DNA from: Planctomycetota bacterium | GTDB taxonomy: Bacteria > Planctomycetota > Planctomycetia > Planctomycetales > Planctomycetaceae | Direction of reading: 5' to 3' | Assembly (NCBI GenBank): GCA_022600195.1 | Contig: JAHZKX010000059.1 | Location: forward strand, 62,001 to 126,000 | DNA: 64,000 nucleotides | Shown: piece by piece, positions 1 to 9,172 of the stretch | Layout of the letters: every line of letters starts with the position of its first letter | Position numbering within the stretch: position 1 is the stretch's first letter | The notes under the pieces: model-generated | What the model was told of the DNA's origin: nothing | The model's input: only the letters and a program-made list of their open reading frames with translations | The model's database searches: none | Made by a program: the position numbers and the translations under genes

Positions 1-1182
1 GGCTGGCGAGAGTCGGACGACCGAGCGGACACCGCGAAAGGTTCCCAGGACCGCAAAGAAAATGCTGATCAGCATTCCCAGCAGAATGATCCGCGGATAA
101 AGCTGATTCGTTAATGAAGGGAATTCGAAAAACTGTCGGTATTGTGCCGTCATGCCTCCTGCCAGTGAATAACCGATGAGAACTCCCAGCAATCCGCCCG
201 CCAGACCAATCAGGAACCCGAACTGAATGAAATGCAGAAACATTTCCCGATTGGAATATCCCAGCGCTTTAAACGTTCCGACCACAGTGCGTTGCTGCTC
301 TGCCATCCGTGACATCAGCAGGTTCAAAGCCAGGGCTGCGACGATCAGAAAGATCGTCGGCAGAATCGTCGCGCTGACTTTCAGCCCATCGATTTCACTT
401 TTTAAAAACCAATGCGAAGATTGTTCTGCTAACGGAGTTTTTGAAATCACGCCATAGTCGTCCAGGTTGAGTTCGAGTTGATCTAGAACCTGACGTACCC
501 GATTCGGGCTTTGAAATTCAGGCGCCAACTGTCCCAAAATCTGGTTGGCAGCCCCTTCGAAGCCGAAGACGTCTTCCATATAGTCGTGTTTCAAATAAAA
601 AACGCCATAACTTTCCGGCTCGGGAACCAGTCCTCCCGGACCAATCAGGTAGACAAATTCAGAACTGATGGCGGTGCCGACAACCAGGAGATCCTGTAGT
701 CGATTATTGAGAATTAACTGAATATGGTCGCCTGGTCGCAGGTTCTGAGCGCGTGCAAATGCATCGTTAAGAATCACTTCTTCCTGCCTCTGGTCGGTGA
801 AGTAACTGCCCTGCTTGATGACGATCCGGTTGATCGAGGCATTTTCATGGGCTGGCATGGAAACCGCTTTTCCTGAAACGGGCTTTTCGACTCCTTCCAG
901 GGCAGCGGTCACTTCAAAGACGATGCGAGGCAGAACATTGATGACACCTGGAATTTCCGTGAGTGTTGTGAGATTACCCACGGGTACTTTTTTGAGCTCG
1001 ACAGAAAAATCAGCCATCTGACACAGTCGATAGTAGCTTTGTCGCGAATATTCCAGATTGTCATACGTCGAAGACATCGCAATAAAACAACCGATGCCAA
1101 CAGCAATGATACTTACGATTGCTGTCAGAACTCCTTTGGCAGCGAATAGTTCTCTTAGTAATTTCCGGTGTAGTACTTTCAT
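1..1182 (-). CDS. ABC transporter permease, FtsX/MacB-like (3' end beyond window)
   Basis: Reading leftward from the ATG at 1182 the frame stays open to base 1, so at least 394 residues are visible and the C-terminus is missing. The protein opens with a short basic segment and a hydrophobic helix (about residues 16-36). A long extracytoplasmic domain of about 240 residues follows, then further membrane helices containing a phrase like QRTVVGTFKALGYS, typical of the FtsX/MacB permease core. Such permeases pair with LolD/MacB-type ATPases to move lipoproteins, peptides or drugs, or to act as mechanotransmitters. The start codon shares one base with the stop of the upstream ATPase (TAATG), so the two are translationally coupled. 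The substrate cannot be read from the sequence. Confidence 0.85.
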   Translation of the reverse strand, partial: MKVLHRKLLRELFAAKGVLTAIVSIIAVGIGCFIAMSSTYDNLEYSRQSYYRLCQMADFSVELKKVPVGNLTTLTEIPGVINVLPRIVFEVTAALEGVEKPVSGKAVSMPAHENASINRIVIKQGSYFTDQRQEEVILNDAFARAQNLRPGDHIQLILNNRLQDLLVVGTAISSEFVYLIGPGGLVPEPESYGVFYLKHDYMEDVFGFEGAANQILGQLAPEFQSPNRVRQVLDQLELNLDDYGVISKTPLAEQSSHWFLKSEIDGLKVSATILPTIFLIVAALALNLLMSRMAEQQRTVVGTFKALGYSNREMFLHFIQFGFLIGLAGGLLGVLIGYSLAGGMTAQYRQFFEFPSLTNQLYPRIILLGMLISIFFAVLGTFRGVRSVVRLSPA

Positions 1183-1934
1183 TACCAGGTAACCAGCCTC
1201 GCAGCAATCGGATCTGGATTGAGTTTCGTTTCGGCAATGGTGCCGGAACCGATGCGAACGACTCTTTGTGCCATCTGCCCGATAGCAGAATTATGTGTAA
1301 TGATGACAATCGTTTTTCCCAGTTCCCGATTCAAATTTCCCAGCACTTCCAGGATCATGCGTCCGGTGGAGAGGTCCAGCGCGCCCGTGGGTTCATCGCA
1401 GAGTAGTAAATCGGGGTTTTTGACCAGCGCGCGGGCAATAGCGACGCGCTGTTGTTCGCCACCTGAGAGTTGCGAGGGGAAGTGATCAACCCGATTTCCC
1501 AGGCCAACGAGTTCCAGGGCTTCCGTCGCAGACATCGGCGATTGACTGATATCCGCGGCGACGATCACGTTTTCCTTAGCGGTGAGCGTGGGAACCAGAT
1601 TATAAAACTGAAACACAAACCCAATATGCTCTCGGCGATACCGGGTGAGTTCCTGTTCGTTGAAGAGAGAAATATTTTGATCTCGAAAAGAAACGCTACC
1701 CTCTGTGGGGACATCAATTCCACCTACGATATTGAGTAAAGTGCTTTTACCAGACCCGGAAGGACCAACGATGACCAGGAATTCACCGGCAAAGACGTCA
1801 AGGTCTACATGATGCAAAACCGGGACTGAGACATCTCCAGTTGTGTAGGTTTTGGAAATGGATTTCAGTGAAAGCAGTATTGGTTTCTCTTCGATGAGAT
1901 TGGCTGGTACTACTTCTGCATCGGGTCCGGGCAT
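1182..1934 (-). CDS. ABC transporter ATP-binding protein, LolD/MacB family
   Basis: A 250-residue single ABC ATPase domain. Walker A is GPSGSGKST (about 57-65), the Q-loop glutamine is near 109, the signature is LSGGEQQR (about 156-163), Walker B is LLLCDEP (about 176-182) and the H-loop histidine is in ITHN (about 214). The EPTGALD sequence after Walker B is typical of the MacB/LolD/FtsE group. It should drive the permease encoded immediately downstream, with which it overlaps by one base. A non-conserved N-terminal stretch of about 20 residues precedes the domain, so the true start could lie slightly further in. The transported substrate is unknown. Confidence 0.93.
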   Translation of the reverse strand: MPGPDAEVVPANLIEEKPILLSLKSISKTYTTGDVSVPVLHHVDLDVFAGEFLVIVGPSGSGKSTLLNIVGGIDVPTEGSVSFRDQNISLFNEQELTRYRREHIGFVFQFYNLVPTLTAKENVIVAADISQSPMSATEALELVGLGNRVDHFPSQLSGGEQQRVAIARALVKNPDLLLCDEPTGALDLSTGRMILEVLGNLNRELGKTIVIITHNSAIGQMAQRVVRIGSGTIAETKLNPDPIAARLVTW

Positions 1935-1972
1935 GTTAGTGATCTCTGAGCAGATTAAATTTTGTCGCAGCT

Positions 1973-2266
1973 CTAAGCGGGCGGAGTCCCTTTTCCACTC
2001 TCAATATACTTTTCTCGTTGTTGCGCATATTCTTCCGCGGTGATGGCCTCTTCGGTCTGGGGTAAATCGCTGGGGTCAGGAGATGCGGATTCCTCAGACT
2101 CTGCGAAGTATCGTTTTAAGTAAGGCACACACCAACCACAACCCGTTCCAGCGCCTCCACACTCACTCAGCTGGCTGGCCCTTCTGGGGCGATGGATGCG
2201 GAGATGATTCAAGATTTTTCGCTTACTGATATGAAAACAGTAACAGACTTTGTCGTCGAGTTTCAC
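1973..2266 (-). CDS. BFD-like [2Fe-2S]-binding protein
   Basis: A small protein of 97 residues starting at GTG. It has CYC near the N-terminus (Cys8, Cys10) and CGWC (Cys43, Cys46), with an extra Cys36. This is the ligand pattern of the BFD-like [2Fe-2S] domain found in bacterioferritin-associated ferredoxin and in NirB/NasB-type proteins. The C-terminal 45 residues are acidic, polar and probably disordered. In BFD the cluster helps mobilise iron from bacterioferritin. No bacterioferritin gene is in the window, so an iron-homeostasis role is only a family inference. It lies 38 bp upstream of the ABC ATPase on the same strand and may share its transcript. Confidence 0.75.
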   Translation of the reverse strand: MKLDDKVCYCFHISKRKILNHLRIHRPRRASQLSECGGAGTGCGWCVPYLKRYFAESEESASPDPSDLPQTEEAITAEEYAQQREKYIESGKGTPPA

Positions 2267-2316
2267 GGTGAATTCTAATTTCGTTTTAGCTCACATTTGA
2301 GTTGATGGTAACGTTT

Positions 2317-3198
2317 TCAGAGAGCTTCTACTCTCTGAATATGAATCTTATTTGATTTCACGGTAAATGTCAGTGCCGCTTTACTTAATATCTGCTTTAA
2401 TAAAATTGAGAGGGTGGTGTTTTTGAGTGAAAACGAAATCGGCGTGTCCAGCAGCCGCGAGTCACTTTTAATATTTTCCGCGACTTGAAATTTGGTATCC
2501 AGCATTTCTTCTAATTGTCGGATCAGTTTTTTCAATGGAATGGCTTCAGGCTGGCGAAACTCAATGATGGGAATTTGCAAGGCGACTGTGACATCAGTTT
2601 CCGGTGAGACCAGCGCCGCTGGTTGAGGTTTCTGCGCTATCAGGGCAGGAGTGTGTTCTGGTTTGACGGCGACTATTTCCTGATCCACAATCGGCAGAGG
2701 GGGAGGGGCAGGTTTTGCTCGAACGATGGGTTCAGGTTCAGGGAGAGCCGGGACCGCGGGCTGCTGCTCTTTGATGTCAGGAGGTTCAAGATTTACAGTC
2801 TCGGATGGAAGGGGTGCGGGAGTTTCTGTTACCGTAGCGGTCTGGTTCAGAGTGGTCGTTTTGTCAGAAGAATTATGATCGATGACCAGCATCAGCAGAA
2901 TCAGAACTGCTCCGCTGCCGGCGACAATCCAGGAAATGAGCACGGGGTTCGAAGTCAAACTTCTACACCCACGTCGTAGTGTCTGCAGCCATGACCCTGC
3001 TTTCAGAGAGTGGGGAGAATCAGCTTTCTCTGCGGGGGCCGCGGTCATCAGGCTGATTTCAGTGGATCCCTCGGCCGTCTGAGATAACTGAAGGAGCTGA
3101 TTGCAATCGGGGCATGGAAAAGTAGAATCCGTTAACCGCTTGCCGCGCAGTCTAAGCACAGTCTGGCATTGAGGACATTGAAACGTGGTGACATCCAT
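2317..3198 (-). CDS. Zinc-ribbon membrane protein with C-terminal STN-like domain
   Basis: A protein of 293 residues. Cys8, Cys11, Cys29 and Cys32 form an N-terminal zinc ribbon, followed by a polar linker. One membrane helix (about 86-106) is followed by a proline-rich segment (about 115-210). The C-terminal domain of about 80 residues (IPLKKLIRQLEEML... to the end) resembles the secretin/TonB short N-terminal (STN) fold. The layout implies a cytoplasmic zinc ribbon and an extracytoplasmic C-terminus. The start is ATG with AGGTGA just upstream. The next gene on this strand side (3235-5313) has the same architecture with identical Cys spacing, so the two are probably paralogues. Function is unknown; a peptidoglycan- or envelope-binding role is possible. 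Confidence 0.7.
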   Translation of the reverse strand: MDVTTFQCPQCQTVLRLRGKRLTDSTFPCPDCNQLLQLSQTAEGSTEISLMTAAPAEKADSPHSLKAGSWLQTLRRGCRSLTSNPVLISWIVAGSGAVLILLMLVIDHNSSDKTTTLNQTATVTETPAPLPSETVNLEPPDIKEQQPAVPALPEPEPIVRAKPAPPPLPIVDQEIVAVKPEHTPALIAQKPQPAALVSPETDVTVALQIPIIEFRQPEAIPLKKLIRQLEEMLDTKFQVAENIKSDSRLLDTPISFSLKNTTLSILLKQILSKAALTFTVKSNKIHIQRVEAL

Positions 3199-3234
3199 TC
3201 GTAATCACCTTCGGACGAAAACTGGCGTGAACTG

Positions 3235-5313
3235 TTATTTTTTTGGCGGAAACACGAATACTTTTAAGTTATTTTGTTTCGCAAAAGGCTTGGATGTGAT
3301 CGTGGCTGTCTTCTTGTTTTGATCGATGACAAGACACATTTGATCCTGGTCTTTGACGTTGAAAATTGCCTGGATTGCATCCAATCCGGAAACCATTCCC
3401 AAATTCATCGTCTGAGCCATGTTTTTGGTATATCCCACCAGTTTCAGCGCTTCGCCATCCAAAATAATGTTCGTTTTCGTTTCCTCACCAATATAATCAA
3501 AAGTTTCATACAGAGGGGTACGCCGAAAATCAATTTCGATTTTCTGCTTGAGCCGATCCACGATCAGGTCTGGTAACTTGGGTCCAGCAGACGGAGCCGT
3601 TTTAACTTTGGCTTTGGCAGAAAAATCGGTTCGCGTCGATTCATCCCAGGTGAGCAAACTGGCCAGGGCCAGATTGGGTGCAGCGCGTTCTGGTAATTTG
3701 CTGACCAGTTGGGCGTAGCGTTCGCCAGCCTGCTGTTGGTTGGCCATACTGAATGCTTTCAACATGGCGGGAAAGCGGCCAATTACTTTTCGGCTGCCTA
3801 CAGTGCCCGGATTCATTTTCTGAACACCTTCCAGAATCTCATGTGGAAGTTGATCCAGACGTTCCTTTAAATTCGTGGCCAGTTTCGAGGCGCGAACCAT
3901 CGTGGAATTTCGGAAAAGAAATTCCGAATAAAAATCATCCTGACCCAGGTGCATGCTCCAGGCAATCGTTTCGACATCATCGCCGAGCCAGTCTAACAGC
4001 TGAATCAAAAATGGGTGCACTTTTTCTGGAACCAGCACTTCCCGCTGGCGGCGGACTTCATTCGGATCGAAGACGATGGTGAAATGTCGATCCCGGTCGG
4101 TCTCTCTCAGAATGGATTCGATTCCAGGTGAGGTGCTGCTTTCAATTTCACGTGATTCTGCCATTTCAGCAGCACGATCTTCTCCCGGAGGACCAATTAC
4201 GTAGGTGTTTTTATCCACGATCATCGAAGAGTGTTTGTCTCCGGAATAGACGGGAAAACTATAGTTATCCAGTCGCTGTCCATCGAATTGCGAAATGAGT
4301 TCCGAGCGTTTTACAGGTTCTGTCAGCCGAACCACGGCAGCATATTCCGGCGGGGCACCTGGTGTTCCTAAAATCAGGCAAAATGTGACTTCACTGATTT
4401 GTGCTGGTTCTTTGAGACAGATTTCTTTGATTTTTTGCTCGGCCCAGATTCCCACGGGACCCAGGCAGGCACGAAACTCTTCTCCTTGCGAACCGGGGGT
4501 CCAAAGTTCGGCTGGTCTCAAATGCAGCATGATGCGAGTTCCCGCCGGTACGTACAAGAGTTGAATCGGTTTCCCAGAGGTGGGGCTGGGAACCTGCTCT
4601 TGTTTCTGGTTGATCAGTGCAACAACCGGTTTAGGATTTTGCGGAACCGGTTTTGACGGAACGGGTGCGGGCGGTTTGGTTACGATGGTCTGTTGCACCT
4701 TCGGCCAGGCAAAATATCCGCCGATACTGATCAGAATGATAAAGGCCAGACCAATCAAAATGGAAAAGTTTCTTCGCTTCGCATTTTTGCGGCGTAATTC
4801 ACGGAGCCGCGCTACTCCAGCATTATCTGTGGATTCTAATTGGACATTGGGAATAATCGAATCCGGTTGACCGGTATCAATGACCTTGGCAGCGGGTTCT
4901 GTTTTCGCTGCGGATGTATCAATTTGCGGAAACTGATTTTGTGGTGCTGTAGGGGGAACAGGTGTCGCTGGTTGAGAAGTTTCTACCGAATCATCGGGAA
5001 TCCATTTGGCAGAGGTTCCTACAATCGGAGCGGAAGGCTGAGCTAGCTCAATTTTTACTTCCTGGTTTTGCTGTGCAGCCTGTGGCGCAACAGGACTTTC
5101 AAGGGGCGCTGCCATCTGTTTGTTGGGAGCCTGATCGGAGGCTGTCTGGATCTGCACAGGGGCAGACGCTTTGGGTTCGGGGGTCGTGACAGGTAGTTGC
5201 AGAACGAACGCATGTTTGCAATTGGGGCAACGCGCTTTTTTTCCGAGCAAACTTTTATCGCGGAGTTTGAGTTTTTTTTTGCACTTTGGACAAGGAACAG
5301 CAATGCCTGTCAT
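3235..5313 (-). CDS. Large zinc-ribbon membrane protein, planctomycete-type, unknown function
   Basis: The ATG at 5313 gives 692 residues. The frame also contains a GTG at 5382, but the zinc ribbon begins right after the ATG, so I prefer the shorter form. Cys8, Cys11, Cys29 and Cys32 match the spacing in the neighbouring 293-residue protein. A disordered P/Q/A-rich stretch follows, then one membrane helix (about 183-202), a large soluble domain of about 330 residues, and a C-terminal region of about 110 residues (LPDLIVDRLKQKIEIDFRR...) that again looks STN-like. The two genes are separated by only 36 bp and are probably co-transcribed. No catalytic motif was recognised. Confidence 0.75.
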   Translation of the reverse strand: MTGIAVPCPKCKKKLKLRDKSLLGKKARCPNCKHAFVLQLPVTTPEPKASAPVQIQTASDQAPNKQMAAPLESPVAPQAAQQNQEVKIELAQPSAPIVGTSAKWIPDDSVETSQPATPVPPTAPQNQFPQIDTSAAKTEPAAKVIDTGQPDSIIPNVQLESTDNAGVARLRELRRKNAKRRNFSILIGLAFIILISIGGYFAWPKVQQTIVTKPPAPVPSKPVPQNPKPVVALINQKQEQVPSPTSGKPIQLLYVPAGTRIMLHLRPAELWTPGSQGEEFRACLGPVGIWAEQKIKEICLKEPAQISEVTFCLILGTPGAPPEYAAVVRLTEPVKRSELISQFDGQRLDNYSFPVYSGDKHSSMIVDKNTYVIGPPGEDRAAEMAESREIESSTSPGIESILRETDRDRHFTIVFDPNEVRRQREVLVPEKVHPFLIQLLDWLGDDVETIAWSMHLGQDDFYSEFLFRNSTMVRASKLATNLKERLDQLPHEILEGVQKMNPGTVGSRKVIGRFPAMLKAFSMANQQQAGERYAQLVSKLPERAAPNLALASLLTWDESTRTDFSAKAKVKTAPSAGPKLPDLIVDRLKQKIEIDFRRTPLYETFDYIGEETKTNIILDGEALKLVGYTKNMAQTMNLGMVSGLDAIQAIFNVKDQDQMCLVIDQNKKTATITSKPFAKQNNLKVFVFPPKK

Positions 5314-5542
5314 GAGTCTGCCTGTTGATACAAGATATCGTAAGTTTAATGGAGGTAGGGAGTAAGGCGGTGTTTGTCTCACCTGCGGTTCCCGTTGAAC
5401 CTGCCTTTATCATACGTTGAGACAAGGAGTACTGCCAAGTCTTTTTAAGGCTTGTTTTTGATTAAGCCCGGTTTCTTTCAGTTGATGATTCGAGACAAAC
5501 AAATTCTGAAAGTCAGCAGATAACGCGACAGGTTGCGGAAGG

Positions 5543-6826
5543 TTATCCAAAGAGGCCTTTAATCACTTCACCACTTTCAACCAGTTTCACAGGACGCCCA
5601 ATGGGAGTGTGTAGTTCCATGTCAGCGTCGATTTGCATCGCCTTGCACATCGAACGGAAGAGGTCATCGACCTGGACTGGTGAGTCAACGATCTCCTGAC
5701 CATTTTCATCAGTTTTACCGATGGCCTGCCCCCCTTTGATGCCGGCACCTGCCATAAGCAGGTTGAAGTTTTTAACCCAGTGATCACGGCCCGGAATCGG
5801 TGGACGTGCATTGATTTTCGGGGTTCGTCCGAATTCGCCCATACAAAGAACCAGCGTTTTTTCTAACAAGCCGCGTTGTTTTAAATCAATGAGCAGTTGA
5901 GATAAACCCTGATCCACATCGGGAGCGCGCCGTTCCATACCCTTAAAGACGTTGTTATGCATATCCCAACCACCGGTGCGCACTTCGACAAAAGGGACAC
6001 CTGCTTCTACAAGCCGCCGCGCCACGAGAAGCCCCTGTCCTGTTTGCGATTTTCCATAGGCCTCTTGCATATTGGTGGGTTCATCATCGAATTGGAACGC
6101 TTTCAACTTGGGTGATTTCATCATCAAGTTGGCTTTTTCGTACAACTTGATGTTTTCTTTAACGAGTGCTTGGGCTCCGGCTTCGGTAAAATCTTTTTCC
6201 TGCTGACTCAATAACGCCAGTCTGCGTTGTTGTCGTGATTCGGGGGTGCTGTTGAAAACATTCGCCGGTAGTTGACCGGGTCTGTCGATAATAAATGGTG
6301 CTACCTGAACTCCCAGAAAGCCGGAACTCAGGGTTTGACCGATACTGACAAAATTGGGAATATCGGATTGAGGATCACCAATTTCTCTGGCAACCACAGA
6401 ACCGAAATGAGGGAACCTTTCAATTCCCAGCATGCGATGGCCTGTATGCAGATGATAGGTGCCCCGTTCGTGTGCCGCTTCTTTTCCCGTCATCGAACGG
6501 ATCAATGCGACATCATTCATCACAGATGCTATCTTTGGCCAGTAGTGGGCAATTTCGACTCCTGGCGTTTGTGTACTGATTTTTTTGGTTTCGCCGCCGT
6601 TCGGTGTGCCTGGTTTGGGATCCCATGTTTCCATTTGGCTCGGCGCACCTGCCAGCCAAAGCAGAATGCAGGACCGACCTTCCTTTTTCAACTCTTCCGC
6701 GTTCAGTTGGAACTGACTCAACAGAGTGGAACCGGCAACGCTCAGAGAAGCCGCCTGTAAAAAATTTCTTCTCGAAATTCCGCCGCGACGATTCAAGTTC
6801 AGATGTAATAGCGCATCTGTATGCAT
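5543..6826 (-). CDS. DUF1501 domain-containing protein with Tat signal
   Basis: A protein of 427 residues. The twin-arginine motif SRRNFL (residues 18-23) precedes a hydrophobic stretch, so export by the Tat pathway is likely. The body is a DUF1501 domain, an alkaline-phosphatase/sulfatase-like fold abundant in planctomycetes. Recognisable phrases are LWLAGAPSQMETWDPKPG, HLHTGHRM, GGWDMHNN and GEFGRTPKIN. GAGGAAC lies just before the ATG. It follows the DUF1549 gene by 27 bp on the same strand, the standard planctomycete pairing. The pair has been proposed to act on sulfated or complex polysaccharides, but biochemical function is not established and cannot be deduced here. Confidence 0.92.
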   Translation of the reverse strand: MHTDALLHLNLNRRGGISRRNFLQAASLSVAGSTLLSQFQLNAEELKKEGRSCILLWLAGAPSQMETWDPKPGTPNGGETKKISTQTPGVEIAHYWPKIASVMNDVALIRSMTGKEAAHERGTYHLHTGHRMLGIERFPHFGSVVAREIGDPQSDIPNFVSIGQTLSSGFLGVQVAPFIIDRPGQLPANVFNSTPESRQQRRLALLSQQEKDFTEAGAQALVKENIKLYEKANLMMKSPKLKAFQFDDEPTNMQEAYGKSQTGQGLLVARRLVEAGVPFVEVRTGGWDMHNNVFKGMERRAPDVDQGLSQLLIDLKQRGLLEKTLVLCMGEFGRTPKINARPPIPGRDHWVKNFNLLMAGAGIKGGQAIGKTDENGQEIVDSPVQVDDLFRSMCKAMQIDADMELHTPIGRPVKLVESGEVIKGLFG

Positions 6827-6853
6827 TTTAATTGTTCCTCAGTTTGAAAAGGA

Positions 6854-8467
6854 CTATCGTTTCGTACGAAATTCCGTGGAATTGATGAGAACCCAGATCA
6901 GATCATCAATGGCTTCAGGGCGCTGTTTTGACTCTTTCAAAAAGTTGACGCTTCGCTCAATTTCCTGATCGGTTGCATGTCTGGCCAGCACATTCAGGTA
7001 AAGCTCCTGCACCATTTCTTCATCTGCAGAGATCGATACCAGTTTTTTCTTCAGGTCACTTGCGGAGAGTTTGGATTGCAGAGTGGTGTTATTCATCAAC
7101 AGCAATGCCTGCTGAATCGATCCTTCCAGCGCACCCTGTGGGAGCGAAGGATTCATATCAAAAACCTCCATGATTTCTTTGCGAAGTTTTTTATCTTCAC
7201 CCGTCAAATTTTTGACCGAGGCTGCCACAACATCGGGTCGTAAGCGTGAAGGTCTGATTGCAGTAAACAGTTCTGAACTCGAGGAAATAGTACGCATTTC
7301 ACGTTGATAGACTTTGGAATTCATAATCAGCCGAAAGACCCATTTGGGATCAAAGTCCTTGTATCTGAAGTTCGCTGCGATCCGGTTTACGACCGGCTTG
7401 TGCATCACATCACTGTCGGGCCCCAGACTGTCTACATCGTAGAAGCCATCGCCGATCACTTCACTCCAGATTCGATTCACATAAGCCCGGGCAAACCAGT
7501 AGTTTTTCGGGTTATATGCCAGATAGGCGGCAATCGAGACGCGTCGCGCATCTGACTTCATTGTTTCGTATGGTTTTTCTCCCAGTAGAAACCGGGGTTT
7601 GACAGTGGTTTTTACTGTTGGATCATCCTTGTCTGGCATTTTATAAGTGTAAGGGTGAAAGAAGGCGGCCAGCTCATGGAATTGTTCGCGTTTCCAGTTA
7701 TCAAAAGGATGGTCATGACATTCAGCACATTTGATGCTGATGCCCATGAAAATACGGGCCGTCTGGGAAGCCAGTTCTGTGGATTTGTTTTCACAAGCCA
7801 GGACAAAATTATTAGGACCGTATTTCTGACCAAAATCATTTCGCACTTTTTTATTCCGCTGTGGAGTTGCCGAAATCAGCATGACGGTAATGTAATCCCA
7901 GGGCGCCCCTTTTTGGAATTGCTCTGTCAGCCAGTCTTCCAGCGCTTTGGGGCTAATTCGATTTTTGTTGGCTTCGCTATCATAAAAAATGACGGAGGTC
8001 CAATAACGGGCCCATTTTCGCGCGTAGGCTTCGGTTTCCAGTAACTCGTCAATCAAAATGGATCGTTTCTTCCGGTTTTGACTTGATGTGAAAGAACTGA
8101 TTCTATTCGGTGAGGGTAGTTCGCCTGTTAAGTCGAGATAGACGCGCCGAATAAAAGTTTCATCATCGATGATCTTTGCGAAGGATTTCGTAGCCGGTCC
8201 GAGTTCCTGCTCAAGTGCTTTATCCAGGTCGGCTGAACTGAAACTGATTCTGCTGCCAATTTTGCGTGTGGGCATCGTTTGCCTGATGTACCCCAGAAGT
8301 TGCATCTTTTGTTCCTGAGTTTTCAGGGGGGGGAGATTGAGTGGGGGGGCTTTTTTCTTTTTTTTCGGTGCTGCTTCCAAAGTTGTTGTAAGAATCAGAC
8401 AAATCAGTGTGACCCAAATGATCAATTGGCTGGAAACAGAATAATTCGATTGACCATGCTTCAACAT
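6854..8467 (-). CDS. DUF1549/DUF1553 domain-containing protein, secreted
   Basis: The ATG at 8467 gives 537 residues beginning MLKHGQS, followed by a hydrophobic signal peptide ending near LEAAP and a lysine-rich patch (KKKKKAPP). A GGAAG lies upstream of this ATG; an in-frame ATG at 8542 would add 25 residues with no ribosome-binding site or signal-like character. The DUF1549 half includes a CAECHDHPFD motif (CxxCH-like). The C-terminal half corresponds to DUF1553 (NRIWSEVIGDGFYDVDSLGP region). There is no separate cytochrome-c-like PSCyt1 domain at the N-terminus, unlike many relatives. It is the first gene of a two-gene operon with the DUF1501 protein. The role is unknown; polysaccharide breakdown is the usual suggestion. 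Confidence 0.9.
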   Translation of the reverse strand: MLKHGQSNYSVSSQLIIWVTLICLILTTTLEAAPKKKKKAPPLNLPPLKTQEQKMQLLGYIRQTMPTRKIGSRISFSSADLDKALEQELGPATKSFAKIIDDETFIRRVYLDLTGELPSPNRISSFTSSQNRKKRSILIDELLETEAYARKWARYWTSVIFYDSEANKNRISPKALEDWLTEQFQKGAPWDYITVMLISATPQRNKKVRNDFGQKYGPNNFVLACENKSTELASQTARIFMGISIKCAECHDHPFDNWKREQFHELAAFFHPYTYKMPDKDDPTVKTTVKPRFLLGEKPYETMKSDARRVSIAAYLAYNPKNYWFARAYVNRIWSEVIGDGFYDVDSLGPDSDVMHKPVVNRIAANFRYKDFDPKWVFRLIMNSKVYQREMRTISSSSELFTAIRPSRLRPDVVAASVKNLTGEDKKLRKEIMEVFDMNPSLPQGALEGSIQQALLLMNNTTLQSKLSASDLKKKLVSISADEEMVQELYLNVLARHATDQEIERSVNFLKESKQRPEAIDDLIWVLINSTEFRTKR

Positions 8468-8763
8468 AAAAAAACCCGCTTCCGATTGAGAATCTCGGAG
8501 AATCGATAATGGAATTGAGTTCAATGAAGAAGATCTCTTCATTGATTTCGACAGGATAGAGAACTGCGGAATTCGGAACGAATTTTACAACGCAGAGACT
8601 GATCCAGCTTCTCTTATGGTATCCACCTTGGAGTAAAGGTAAATAGATTTTGATGAAATCAAATCGGGACGTTTTAAGATATTTTCTGACTGGTGATACA
8701 TGTTCATGTTTTAATGAAATGGCAGTTGGCATCAAAAAGTGAGGCAGGAGCTGAAATAAGTGT

Positions 8764-8796
8764 TGTACATTTTTATGAACAGTGAAAAAATGTACA
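8764..8796. repeat. Perfect 11-bp inverted repeat, possible operator
   Basis: TGTACATTTTT (8764-8774) and its exact reverse complement (8786-8796) are separated by 11 nt. It lies in the divergent spacer between the DUF1549 operon and the sigma factor gene. The AT-rich arms and long spacer fit a protein-binding dyad better than a terminator, since no gene ends nearby. Confidence 0.4.
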
Positions 8797-9078
8797 TTTA
8801 TATGTGGTCTGTGTCTCGCGTTCGAAATGTGAGCAGTTTCACACATTTAATTTCCAAGAGTTGCAGTATTCCATCGAATCACATTCTGTTTGGGAGGGTT
8901 AATATTGGGGAGATGGCAGGGCAATTTACTTTTACGAAACGACATAAGTTGTTGTAATAAAATTAGTTAAATAAATTCATGGTGTGCAGTTTTTGATTGA
9001 ATGCAGCTCGATTCTTAAGTCAAAAAAAGGATTTCAAAAAAATTATTTACGTGTGAACTTTTTCTTCTCAATTTCGTC

Positions 9079-9084
9079 TATAAT
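9079..9084 (+). promoter_or_regulatory. Candidate -10 box of the sigma factor gene
   Basis: A perfect TATAAT sits 89 bp upstream of the chosen ATG. No good -35 hexamer is found at 16-18 nt; GTGAAC lies 20 nt away. The implied 5' leader is about 80 nt. Confidence 0.35.
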
Positions 9085-9172
9085 AGCGTAGTAAGAAGCG
9101 GAACCTTGTGAGAGCTTGCGTGAAGGACGCGTTGGTTGCCAGGGGTGGCTTACAAAATGAGGGGTGGTAGTC

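Larger units (their letters stand above)
8468..9172. other. Divergent intergenic region between DUF1549 operon and sigma factor gene
   Basis: About 700 bp, AT-rich, with no credible gene on either strand; the open frames here lack ribosome-binding sites and have odd composition. It holds a perfect 11-bp inverted repeat (TGTACATTTTT / AAAAATGTACA, 8764-8796) and a TATAAT box at 9079. Promoters for the leftward DUF1549 operon and the rightward sigma gene are expected here. Confidence 0.6.

Noticed and set aside
8220-8846. A 208-codon minus-strand frame
   Set aside because: It overlaps the DUF1549 gene start in another frame and has non-protein-like composition; a shadow frame plus AT-rich spacer.
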